The notes below the pieces were generated by a model. It did no database searches and was not told where the DNA came from. It saw nothing but the letters and a program-made list of their open reading frames with translations. A stretch of DNA of 64,000 bases from Trematomus loennbergii (Eukaryota > Chordata > Actinopteri > Perciformes > Nototheniidae), in the NCBI GenBank assembly GCA_012861695.1, contig JAAOOA010000150.1, positions 1-64,000 of the forward strand, written 5' to 3'. Position 1 is the first letter of the stretch; each line of letters begins with the position of its first letter. The translations under genes and the position numbers were made by a program. Of the stretch, positions 38,491 to 51,100 are shown one piece after another.

Positions 38491-39407
38491 TGTCAACTAT
38501 GTTACGGACAAACTTGATGTCATTACAATCATTTGATTAAGTCCTGCACTTCAAGTAAAATCAAATTTGAAAGGCTCTTGAGTCTATTCTACCATATATC
38601 CAAAGATTTTTTAAAGTTAAAAAAATAATTGTATTAAAGTTTTGTTTTTTCATGTGATATGTTCAGCACTGTCATTAAGGATAGGGATATTTTGTATTAT
38701 AAAACTACCATACAGGTCATTTTGATAGTTTTAAGAGATGTCATGTAAAACTCCAACCTGTGTAGATATACATTATACTATAAAGGATATCAGAAGCACT
38801 ATTTTAGATATTTTAAATTTGAAAAAATGAGGTGCAACATAGTTGACAATGAAAGTCAAACATTTGACGCAAATAACATAGTTGACTGGACACATTATTA
38901 ACCATCAGCACTATGTTCATTTCAAGGCAGAAGTGAAAGATTCCATTGATAATGATGTGTAATGACGTCTACATGTCATACAAATTGTCAACTAGGTTAC
39001 CTGTCAACTAAGTTACTACAGTTATTACAGTACTGGGTAACTTAGTTGACAGGTAACCTACTTGACAATTTTCCTATTTTGACCCATCATTTCAATGGTA
39101 GGCCTTGCCTGGATGACCACATGTCATTTTCTTGAACAGGTTAACATTTGAACATATAATTTAATTAAAATCATTAAACAATTGTAAACCATAACAATGT
39201 ACGTAACATTGTTGATGGTCAATTAATATACTCATTGACAATGTGCTATTATACATAACATATTGTAAAAAGTTAGAGGACAATCACCACAGTGTGTTCA
39301 AAATGTCTGCCAAAGAGGAACATGGCATCATGTGATGCTGGTGACATGGTATTGGGACAAACCATTTTTGAGTTAAAGGGGGGAGTTCTGTTAGTAACAT
39401 AGTTGAC
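38491..39407. repeat. Cluster of GTAAC-N-TAGTTGAC motifs with a 34-bp hairpin
   Basis: Eight degenerate copies of a 13-15 base motif (TGTCAACTATGTTAC or its reverse complement) in about 0.9 kb: near 38491, 38835, 38872, 38986, 39002, 39037, 39051 and 39394. The outermost copies are inverted to one another. Arms 38983-39016 and 39037-39070 form a 34-bp stem with one mismatch and a 20-base loop. No ORF or known element end is recognised. Confidence 0.75.
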
Positions 39408-39624
39408 AGAACTTTTGCGGACATTCATATATTAAGATGTTTAAATTATTTAAAAGAGGAAATCAATTAAAAATATGTTATTATTCTTTAGTATTTAGAC
39501 TTTTGAAATAAATGAATAATTTTTTTTATTTACTTTAATGGTTTTTATTCATTATTTTGAAACCAAGACACCCTCAACTGAAAAACGGACATAGCAAAAA
39601 CTGACAATTTAAGAACATCATGGA

Positions 39625-42600
39625 CCAAGGTACGTTTTAACCGTTTGTTTTTTAGTTCTAATTGAAACTAATAATAAAACAGAAACGGGTCGTTTTTTTT
39701 GTTTTTCAATTTTGCCCCAAAACCAAAAAACGGAAATTCAGCTCGTTTTTTCGTTTTTCTGTTCTTACTGTTAAAACAAGTATACCACTCAATGTTTCGT
39801 TTCCATAGGTGGGTGGGTCTCCAGTGCCTCCTTGCTTCTGATTGGCTAGTTTGCCCTATGCTTACACTGTACTCTTCAAAATAAAGGTTCATACTCTTTG
39901 CCTAGACAGTGCAGTGCGTGTTTGCACGAATATACATTGAATATATGGCTACATGCAAAACATACAGAAGACAGTCTGTCCGTGTGTGGGTGCGTATGTG
40001 TGTGCGCGTCTGTCGGTCTGTTGGTCTGTCTGTCTGTCTCGCGATCTGTCTATCTGGCTGTCTGTCTTGCACTGTCATGAATCCCTATCTTATAAAGTAT
40101 GAGTATCTCTCTGTTTGATGTTACTGACACTGCTGAATTGATGCGGGCGTATTTCCCGTTTGCGTGGTCAAGTCAGCATCGAGGTTTTTTTCTTCAAATC
40201 TATATTAAAATAGCTTGGAGGTTGAGGATTGATAAATACTATTTAGAGTACTTTTACTGTGTACTCTGTCAAACTCCCCTCTTGAGTACAATAATGCATG
40301 TTTTCTGCTATCTTTGATGAGAGATAAAATGATGTTCTGCCATCAATTCTTAATGAGAGTGATACTGTTTGACTCAGTATACTAATTAACTACACCAACA
40401 AGTACTTTTTCAGGTATTCTTTTTCAAATTCCCCTCCTTAGTACAAGAATGCATCTTAAATAGAAATGTGTCATTAGACTTATATTGTTGGACAGAGTAT
40501 TTTAAGAGGATATGGTAGACATGATATCAGCACTACTTCCAGTCAGTACTCCAGCAGCAGCTTTTACCCCTTGGGAAATCTTCAGAGAATATCCTGCATA
40601 GCTGGTCTATCCTTCAGCAAAGTGACACACCCTGTCACTCTTGTTGGCCTCTTATGATGATGCTGTCTTAACCTTTAGCAGCCAGCGCCACCATTTGGTA
40701 GAGCACATTTTGTGTTTTGATATCTTGTTGAAAAATAAATAAAAAAGTGTAACTCCATCTGATTCAGCCAGTTCTATCGTTTGGTTGACATGTTATGCAC
40801 AAAACAACCTCTAGATGTCACTGTGGTTCGAACAGAATGCCCTTCAGCTAGCTTCCACTGAGAAAGTTGGCATGCTAAAAATCACTCCTGAAGAAATCAC
40901 TCTTTTTGGTCAACTTTTGTAAGGTAACCATATAATTTTTGACATATTTTAGTGTCAGAGCACTTACTGAACAGAATTATATAACTTGATGCACAAAACA
41001 GTTTTGTAACAAGGGTGTAATTACTTTTTTGAAAATATGCTCAACCAACCGGTCGAATTGGCCTTCATATTGTAAACTAGCAATATGACTTTTTCAGAGT
41101 TTCAGAGATGTTTTCCAATAAAATATGGTAAATAAATGGCTAGATTCATGGTAATATTACTAAATCTAGTACTGCCTTATGAGTCTCAGAGTGAAAGAGC
41201 GATAATAATTGATATAGCACCTTTCATGCATGAAATGCAGCCCAAAGTTGCACACAGATGAGCAAGTTAGGCCAACACAGGATATAGACATTTGCTGTTA
41301 GGCCAGTTGTTTGTTGTTAGGCCAAACTTTTTATAATGAAAAACACTTTCCATTAATTTTTTCCATTTCTTTTTTGTTTTACAATAATAATTTATTATTT
41401 TTTATGAATATATCTGGTTGTATATATTGCTCATCTTCCATAAAAGAAAAAAATGTATTTGAGTTTGTGTTTTATTTGAGTTTGATGCATACAAATACTG
41501 TACTATATGATGATTGTTGACCAGCTCGACCAGTTGGTAGAGGCTCATAAAAACAAAACTGTGTGGTCAGTAAAAAAAATAAAAATGGTTTGTGGTTATT
41601 TGTCCTATTTGATAAAAAAATGCAAAGACATAATTTGTCCATATATTTCTTCTTGGTCTGGTAATTAAAGGGTTAAAATATGATTATTTCTCTGCCCCTA
41701 GTTCGTTCTTCGCAGATTCTTCAGTCTCATCAGCCTCATCTTTCCATCTGTCCCAGTCAACGCATCAGCCTCCAGCACACTTTCAGTGTCTGACTCCATA
41801 GAGATATTGTCCTGATGCTGTATAAGGGTGATGGTCCATGATCAAAAAATGACCCCTGTAGAGTCTGAGTGCCACTGACCTCTACATGTCACTTGTTAGT
41901 TGCTTTTACCTTAAAGCGACTTACATACACTCAATACTGTGGACAATCCTCACAGGAGCTATTTGGGGTAAAGCCCAGGGACACAACAACATGCTGACTG
42001 CAGTGGGGATTGAACCAGTGCCCCCCTGATCCAAAGATCAACGCACGATCAGCCACAGCCTCCCATAGCCATATTATGTCTCTCATTAATGTTCATTAAT
42101 CACCCCTTATAACGATTTTCTTTCCTTTATTCTCTTTTCTCTTCTCTGGAAAGTAACATCTGCATGGGGTATTCAGGGTGGACAATTTGACAGAGGATTT
42201 CTCTGAAAGTACAAAATAAAAGTATTTTATAGTCTTTGAGCTACAGTAGTAGCCTAACTACTGGGTCCAAAATGATCAGTCTTCGAACTTAAAAGTGTTT
42301 GTATTGCTCGTCACATATAGCAGCAAGACAGGCATTGTTGTACCATGGAGGGGACTTTGACAGGAGAGTATCAAGAAGTACACAGTAAAAGTATTTCATA
42401 GTATTTGGGATAGTTGTAACTACAACTGATTCCAACTTCATCAGTCTTATGAAAAACGTATGGCCAAAAATAATGTTATCGCTTGTCATTTTTGCACTGT
42501 GTAAAGGCAAAGAGTTAGAACATTTATTTTGAAGAGTACAGCGCAAGCATAGGGCAAACTAGCCAATCAGAAGCAAGGAGGCACTGGAGACACACCCACC

Positions 42601-42786
42601 TATGGAAACGAAACATTGAGTGGTATACTTGTTTTAACAGTAAGAACAGAAAAACGAAAAAAACGAGCTGAATTTCCGTTTATTGGTTTTGGGGCAAAAT
42701 TGAAAAACAAAAAAACGACCCGTTTCTGTTGTTTTTTTGTTTCAATTAGAACTAAAAAACAAACGGTTAAAACATACCTTCGTCAT
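39625..42786. mobile_element. 3.2 kb element bounded by ~290-bp inverted repeats
   Basis: 39625-39914 and 42493-42786 are near-identical in inverse orientation. Shared blocks include TTTTAACCGTTTGTTTTTTAG, GCCTCCTTGCTTCTGATTGG and CTTCAAAATAAA. The interior holds a TCTG-rich microsatellite at 39975-40075 but no transposase ORF. It may be one foldback-type DNA transposon or two opposite copies of a 290-bp element. No target duplication is certain. Confidence 0.65.
39975..40075. repeat. (TCTG)n-rich microsatellite
   Basis: Imperfect TCTG/TGTC tetranucleotide repeats. The short ORFs over it are repeat artefacts. Confidence 0.85.
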
Positions 42787-42967
42787 CATGACACATTTCA
42801 AGCTAAATAAAGCATAGGATGCACATAATGTTTGTGTGATATTATAACATGCTTTCCAATAATAGGCAAAATATGATATTTTTGAAGAAAATAGTTAGAA
42901 TAATTATAATTATCATCAATGGACATCAATGGACATGGAATGTACCCTAAATTGTAGAATCACTCAC

Positions 42968-43030
42968 CTGTGTGGCAGAGAGAGAGCTTCAGGGATTTCT
43001 CTCTGAGGTAAGATGTCGACGTTTTCCATG
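42968..43030 (-). CDS. Candidate orphan first coding exon
   Basis: On the minus strand an ATG in good context (GATTCATGG) opens 20 codons (M-E-N-V-D-I-L-P-Q-R-E-I-P-E) ending at a strong donor CACAG|GTGAGT. No in-phase partner exon is found downstream within the next 9 kb, and it does not join the CARD exon, whose leader has in-frame stops. It could be an alternative NLR-1 leader, another gene's exon or chance. Confidence 0.3.
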
Positions 43031-43211
43031 AATCCAACGGTACAGCCTCGTGATCAATGTCTGAATCCTCCCTGGTTTGCATTACTTTCACTTCCGATGC
43101 ACAACCGCACATCCTGTTTGCACATTAACTCTGAATGCTCGTAGCGTCCTCTGATATCCACAAGATGCCACTATTGGACCAGAAAACAACCAAGTTGTTG
43201 AGCTGATACTT

Positions 43212-43338
43212 TAAAAGTAGAAGTACTCAGACCTTGTACTTGAGTAAAAGAAGAAGTACTCAGATATTGTACTTCAGAAAAAGTAGAAGTACTCAGATCT
43301 TGTACTTGATTAAAAGTAGAAGTACTGAGATCTTGTAC
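43212..43338. repeat. Minisatellite, ~33-42 bp unit
   Basis: About four copies of a unit around AAAAGTAGAAGTACTCAGAT followed by CTTGTACTTGAGT. The unit is common in teleost DNA. No coding role. Confidence 0.85.
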
Positions 43339-44022
43339 ACTACTTCCATTCTGGAGAGGATCAGAAATACATGGATCCTGAGATTGAAGCTCAAGCCGTG
43401 ACGAGTGATATTTTTCTATTTTTGGAAGTAGTCATCACATACAGAGCATCAACTAGTTCCTGAACAGTGTCCTTCACATGCTGATATCCAAGAGAGGGAG
43501 TTACACAGTCACAAGATGGAGGAATAGAAAGCAGTATTCAATGTTTAGTTCAGATTAGCTCCACGTCAGAAATGATCATGCTTGTCATATGTCTATCTCC
43601 ATAGAGGCTGAATCATCATGTTAATCACATAGCTATCATATGCCTCAAACAGTCCTGATGCTCTTCTAGGTAATCATACATCCTGTCATGTTCACAGCTA
43701 CAGTTGGGATACCTTTGTTAGCATGTTACTCTCATGTTGGAAGAGGACATTCAGGATTTCCCAACAACAAGCATGCATAATAAAACAACACAACAACCAT
43801 TTCATATACATCCCAAACAGTTTCGTACCTGTCTCTGCTGCAGATCAGAAGAAGCACACATCAGGTGATTTAGTAATTGAGCTTTTTCATATTATTGTTT
43901 TTTTAGGGCTGAAACTGGAATTAACCATTTTTGAAAATGTTCAGACATTTTATGCACCAAAAATTGTCTGAACATTTTGATTGCAGTTTAAAAATAAGCT
44001 TTTATTTTGTGTGTTTCTGCAG
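43339..44022. other. Non-coding DNA before the ephx2 fragment
   Basis: No ORF or repeat I can support, and no upstream ephx2 exon. An inverted pair near 43934-43977 (TGTTCAGACATTTT / AATTGTCTGAACATTTT) forms a short hairpin. Confidence 0.5.
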
Positions 44023-44731
<709 letters not shown>

Positions 44732-44883
44732 GTCTGTTTCATTTAGCTCATTAAAAAACAGCTGATCTCCAACACATGGATGCATTTTAACTCTGTCTTC
44801 TTTATAGTGAGACGTGTGCTTTGATTTCCTATTGAACCGTCATTTTTTTAATATTATTGTGTATATATTTCATTAAAAATAAT

Positions 44884-45036
<153 letters not shown>

Positions 45037-48000
45037 GCAGGGGCGAATCCCCCGAGGTGGCCGGTCGGATAAGTCACCAGCATACAAGTATAATTTATTG
45101 TGTTAACACTGTAAACTTGACAGTTTTTTAACCCGCACCGCCTAGTGGTTAAAGCATGTTATTGAATTATTTTGTTGAATATGTTATATTGATGAAACAA
45201 ATTAAATATTAAGAGTACATACAAAATAGGGGGAAAGTAGAAGGTCAATGATAGAAATATAGAATATAAAATATCAAGAAGATACTGCAAGTGATCTCTA
45301 CAATAAAACAGTTTAGTGCAGGATGTACAAAGATATTAATAGGATGTGCAAAACAGACAAACTAATAAGGCTTTATTTAAACTTTAAAGAATACTTTAAG
45401 TTAAGCTCTTATTTTGAATAAGAAAAAAACTTTGGGGGTAACTACAGATAAATATTAAGCTTGACAAAGTACTTAACGTCTAATATATTGCATAGTTTAT
45501 TTTGGCCCTTGACAATCACCTTCCCTGAATTTGACTCAGGTGTAACTAAAGTCTGATTTAAGGGTTGTATATATTTCACATCATTAATCAGAATCTGCAA
45601 AGTAACTAAAATAAATGTAGTGGAGTAAAAATACCAGGTTAACCTTGAATTGTAGTGGAGTAGAACATGCTGCTGTAACAAAAACATTTCCCAACTTGGG
45701 CTCAATAAAGTATATCTTATCTTATCCTATCTTATCTTAAGATGATCGATGGCTACTGCCATATTGCAAAATTTGCCTCCGAACCTTGACAAGTGCATGT
45801 TTCAAGGCTTATCAATTAACAACAGGAGGGGTCACAGACATAAGACCAGCTGTTAAATAAAGCTCTTCTGACCTTAGCTGTCATGTGGGTATATTAATGC
45901 TGCCCATTATGGACACAAGCAATTTTCACCCATTTATTAATATGTTTTAAATTTGATAACAAAAAAAGGTTAGGAAACAGATTGCCTCAATTTCCAAGTA
46001 AAGTTAATCTTAATTTGCATTAGTTTCATCTTAAAAGTACTGGGTTCAGGCAACTTATATCATTACAGTAAATTGAGTAGACCCAACTCAAATTATTCAT
46101 TACGATGACTATAAGAAGTTGGTTTAGACAACTTAAAGATCTGAGTTACGTTAAATTAGCACAACTCATAATAAAAAGTGAACCTTACATGTCAAAGCAG
46201 TTCACTTTACTAGGATACAGATAGCCTCAACATTTTCAAGTGAGCTGAACTTAAAATGTTAAGCTGACATTTAAATGGTAATAATCACATTTCATTTGTA
46301 TTTGATCGTTTATTTAGCAGGGACAATGCATATCAATGAACAACTTAAAACAATAAAATATGTCAAGCGTAAATATGCCAGATGTTAGCTTTGAGCTCAT
46401 TTCAATCCGCAGTCCCTCACATAAAACATTAAGAAAATGACATTTTACAAACAGAGCAACGGACCCTCCGCGCAAACGGAGGGGTAGTGTGTAGGGGGCG
46501 GTTTGGGATTGGGCCTAAGTGCTGTTCCAAACCAACGAGTGTGGAGCGGTGTGGAGGGGAGTGGGCTATCAAGCCCTCAAACAGCGAGTCTGTTGCGGTG
46601 CTGACTTGAGACCGGTCAAAGGGGGGGGGGGTGCTAGTGACTTATCCGACCGGCCCACATTGTCCAATCGGCCCACTTCAGTACCGGCCCATCGGGACGT
46701 TGGGGAGGAGTGGGCCGATCCGCCCCTGCTCAACGCTGTGTGTGTCCGTCAGTTCCAGCAAACAAACATCCACTGATGAATTGCGATGTTAACAACCTCA
46801 TGATAACCTCATATGTTTTTAACTTAACACAATGAAAGATGTTTGGAGTTTATTTGAGTTATTAATTTACATTTTTGTCAAAGAGATGCTGATTTGAAAC
46901 CGTTGTTACATACAGTTACGGCATTTCCTGTTTCTGCCGGAGAGAGGGGAGTTTGTCCCAAAGCTTGCCGCTGTATTTACTCCCTCCATCTGACAGGAGG
47001 GAGCCTCATGTGTCACTCCACAGAGGGGGAGTGTGTAGGGGTAGGGTGTAGGGCGTGGTTTGGGATTGGGCCTCCGTGTGCATTTCAGCTATTGGGACGT
47101 CCTTCAAAATGGCGTGTCTTGATCGATTTCCGGGTCAAGTCCCGGAGGAGGGGAAGAGAGGAGTCGAGGAGGGGTATTGAGATGAGAAAGACACTTATCA
47201 AAAGTACGAAAAACATGAATTCATATTTTGATATAACAGTTCTGGCCTTTTTGAGGAAATTCTAATTCCCTTAAGAGAAACTGATAAATGAGTCATGGAC
47301 AAAGCTTGTATTTTTTTATATTTAATAAAGTAAAAAAATTAAAATATGCAATTGAAATGGATCTGAAAAGCAGGAACAGAGCAGCTTGATCCACAGAGGA
47401 GAAAGAGGTTCTGCTCACAGTCACATTATAGAGTAGGGAGAATATCCACCTGGTCCCACCCATCATTTCCTTCAGTCATTATCTAAACATCCAATCATTA
47501 ACCCATTAAACCCCAGTTCTTTAACCATTTGAAAATCCACCTTTTGCCCTTCCTGAAATGTAAATCCTCAACATGTCTCTGTTAAACATATAGGACTAAA
47601 AATACTATTGAACCGAGTAAAAGGCAATCAGAGTATAAAACATAATCTATATACAGGAAGGAAATCATGATTTGATCCCTTGCAGTTGTTCTAACTTTGC
47701 CCACAAGGTATGAACAGTCTATCATTTGAATGGTAGGTTTATTTGAACAGTGAGAGTAAGAATATCAAAAAGCAAATCCAGAAATTGACATTATATAAAA
47801 GATAAAATTGATTTGCATTTAACGGTGGGATATAAGTATTTCATCCCCTTGCAAATGATATCTGACACGACACACACAAATAATTTAACCATGTTCAATT
47901 AGGAGAGTAATAAATATGCGTACCATAAATGAATAATCTATAGTACCTCCAGAACAAAAAGTCATGGATGTAAACGGATCCCATCATACACAGAGTCAGT

Positions 48001-48068
48001 ATGTAATGATCGTTAGAGATAGATCAGTTATTCCCTGATTGGCAGATTCCACCCACACTGACGGAGGG

Positions 48069-48135
48069 TCACCATATTTCAAACTTCTTGTCTTTCTCAA
48101 AGGATGTCCTCTCCACAATTTTGTTCCCGAACAGT
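48069..48135 (-). CDS. NLR-2 terminal exon (intact)
   Basis: 67 bases from acceptor TTTTTCTAG to stop TGA (48069-48071). It encodes a short tail ending K-F-E-I-W, a recurring C-terminus of fish NLRs. It joins in phase 2 to 48266-48349. Confidence 0.88.
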
Positions 48136-51100
48136 CTAGAAAAATCCAAAAGCAGAGAGAACAGACATCAGTCAGAACAATACGTTGAATAGCAGTTTTA
48201 TAATGATGAATGATTCCTCTGTCAGCCTACGAGTACAAATGCTGCAGTAATTATGGTTTTCTCACCGCACAGAGTGAATGGAGGGGTTGATGGAGACCAG
48301 TTGGAGTAAGAGGTCAGTCGAAGCATCAGTGATGTTGTTGTGGCTCAGACTGTAACACAAACACAAACAGAGGAACTTTTAGTAATGTATACATCGGCTG
48401 GGCAGTATAGGTACAGTCCAAACAAACATTATGTTCACTTTTCTGACACCGCCGTATGACTGCCTGAGTTCTGATTACAGCGTATCTTCAGACTGATTTT
48501 GTACAACAGGTTTCAGTCAACAAAGCCCTGAATCAGATGATAGACACAGAGAGATTCACACCCCAAACTAATGATGACCTCCACTAAAACCTATTTTCCA
48601 CATGGACACCTTTGCCACTCACTCGAGGACTTGCACTTTGTGCAGCTGCGCGCTGAGTGTGAGCAGCAGCTGGTCAGTGAGCTGACAGTGACTGAGGTCC
48701 AGCTCTGTCAGCTCTTCAGAGAAGTCCAGCATCAGGGCCAAGGCTGCACAGGCCCTCTGATCCAGTGAGCTGTGACTGAGGTCCAGCTCTCCCTCCAGGG
48801 CTTTGCAGAGGGACACTGCCCGTCCCACTGTGTCCCTCTCACTGTTCACAGCAACCAGGGACACCAGCTGCAGGAGGACAGCTTTACTGGCTCTGAACAG
48901 GAGAACAGAGCAAAGAGCAAACTGATGTGATGCAGAAAGATGTATGAAAAGCTTCTTCTCTGGTTTAGTGGTCTTCGTACCTGAGTTTTACTTTGTGTAA
49001 GACAGGAAACAGCAGTTCTAATCCGCTGTCCTGAACCTCACAGTCCTGCAGGATGAGCTGTGTTCCCCGTCTGCTGCGTGTCAGGATGGTGGAGACGGCC
49101 CTGCAGTCTTCAGCCGTCAGACGGAGAGTGTCCTCTGATCTTCCTCAGGCAGCTCCACACAGGAGGAGCAGGACAGATCCAGCCTGTGCTGCACAGTCCT
49201 GAGCAGAGACTCTGCGGCCCCCTGCTGGGCATCAGAGGCAGCGCAGCCGTGGACCATCCTCAGCAGCAGGTTCCTGTCAACACTGGGAGAACATTTAACA
49301 ATTAAACAAACACTTATCCATAAAGCTTCATTGACTTGTTTTTAATGTTTCTCATCAACTTGGGTCTTATTGCAGTTTTGTCCTTAATTTCTCTCAGTAA
49401 TAGAACATAGTGCTTATCACATTAATAATAGATCAAAAAGGTTGGAAACAGATGTCCAGCTAAGAAGAGAACATGTTTTTTTATTGCTGTTGGTTTGCCT
49501 TTTCAAAAATGTGCCTCTTTAACATCGAAAGATAAGTGGCTGAAAGTGTTGTGCTGTTCCACCCTGCTGTTTCCATTCACTGATATTGGTGTTTGACGGA
49601 TGGTAAAGTACAGCTGGACCGAGATCAATACACGTTTAGAACTATATTTGTCCGACCTGAGCTGAGAAACTTTGTCCAGGTTCCAGAGGATGGACTGTGT
49701 TTTCCATGCTGGTATGGAGGTCCACAGGAGGTTCAGTTTGACTCCATCACTGTGTGCGAGGGTGTAGAGCAGAGCATCACAGTCCACTGGTGACATCTCT
49801 CTGCAGGTCAGGTTGATCACATGATCCAAGGACCTCAGTAAACTGGGTATAATGGAACTGGCTCGAGCTTTGTAAATCTCCCTGATAGCAGTCAACACAA
49901 AGCTGGGACAGGGCCTGAAAGAGTTTGAATGAACACACTTTAGTAAAGAAGTAACTAAATGTATTTAAATATAAAACAGGATAAACGACTCTATTGATGA
50001 CCTTTTAAACACAATCCTGTCCAGGTAGGGAAGCAGACGTGGATGTTCTCCTGTAAGAAAGGTTCTTCCTCATGTTCACAGTGAGGGTCTGAGCTGATGG
50101 ATGCTGCAGTAGAAGATGGAGAAGCTCCCAGTTCAGAGAGAAGGGGTCAGGTCTCCTCCTAACTTACTCAAGAAGGACCAGGTCAAGTCCTCATCCTGGA
50201 GTTCATGGAGCAGGGAGAGTAGCTGCTGGACATTCTTCTCACTCAGTCTGCAGGAAACAGTGTATGAATATATGTGAACATTAATATCATCTGCATGAAT
50301 CATTGTGAGTGTATGAGGCTCCAGAGGACTGTTACTTGATTTTGAGAGGGCCCTCATGGAGCAGCAGTGGTGTGAGACCCAGAGCAGGAACACAGACCTC
50401 AGTCAGGTCTAACTGTCTCACTGCCCAGTATCTCAGCAGGGAAGCCAAGCTACTGACAACCTTCAACAACACTCTGTGTGATGGTTGGGCGGTCTGAGGG
50501 GAGAGAGAAAGCTCTTCAACAGTCACCTGACAGACCCTCCCCATCTCCTCACCCAGCCACCCAGCAGCAAGGCCATGTCGTTAGAAAGCCTGGAAACAAA
50601 GAAAGAGAATTGTACCATATTTACCTTTATCCAACTGAACATTCAAAGAAATGGCATGATAACAATAAAAGAGTAACTGTTTAAATGCGCACTTGAGACT
50701 GTGTAGTTGTGTTGTTCGTCTGAAGAGAGCAAAGGCTCCCTTGACAGACATCTTTCTGGGTTTGAGGATGAGATCCACTTTAGAGCCACACAGCTGGAGA
50801 ACTCTCCCCACAGACAGGCAGGTTTTCCTGGGTAACTCTCCTGATAGCAGCAGGGTGAACCCTGAGAGCTGCAGCAGAGAGGCCAACCTCTCAGCCTCCT
50901 CTCTGGATCTGACAGAGATGAACGTACACACTCTCTGGAAGAACTCTGGACCACAGCTGAAACACAACAATATGGATGAACAGTGAGAAGGCAAAGCTCA
51001 AGTACAATAAATGCTGCACTGCCAACCATCTTATCTGCAAGGTCTTTAATCAAGAATGACATTTAAAGGAAATCAAATAGGATGAATTAGTGAAGTGCAT

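Larger units (their letters stand above)
45037..50787. repeat. Segmental duplication, copy A'
   Basis: Partner of 188-6922. The 45037-48068 part is non-coding 3' flank of NLR gene 2 and includes the TATCT-tailed retroelement end and a G-run (46620-46630). The extra piece at 46618-46735 has GACCGGCCCAC-type motifs also seen inside the hAT element at 27541-27560. Confidence 0.93.

Noticed and set aside
42968..43030. Orphan exon M-E-N-V-D as the true first exon of NLR gene 1
   Set aside because: Its phase 2 donor would read into stops in the leader before the CARD ATG.
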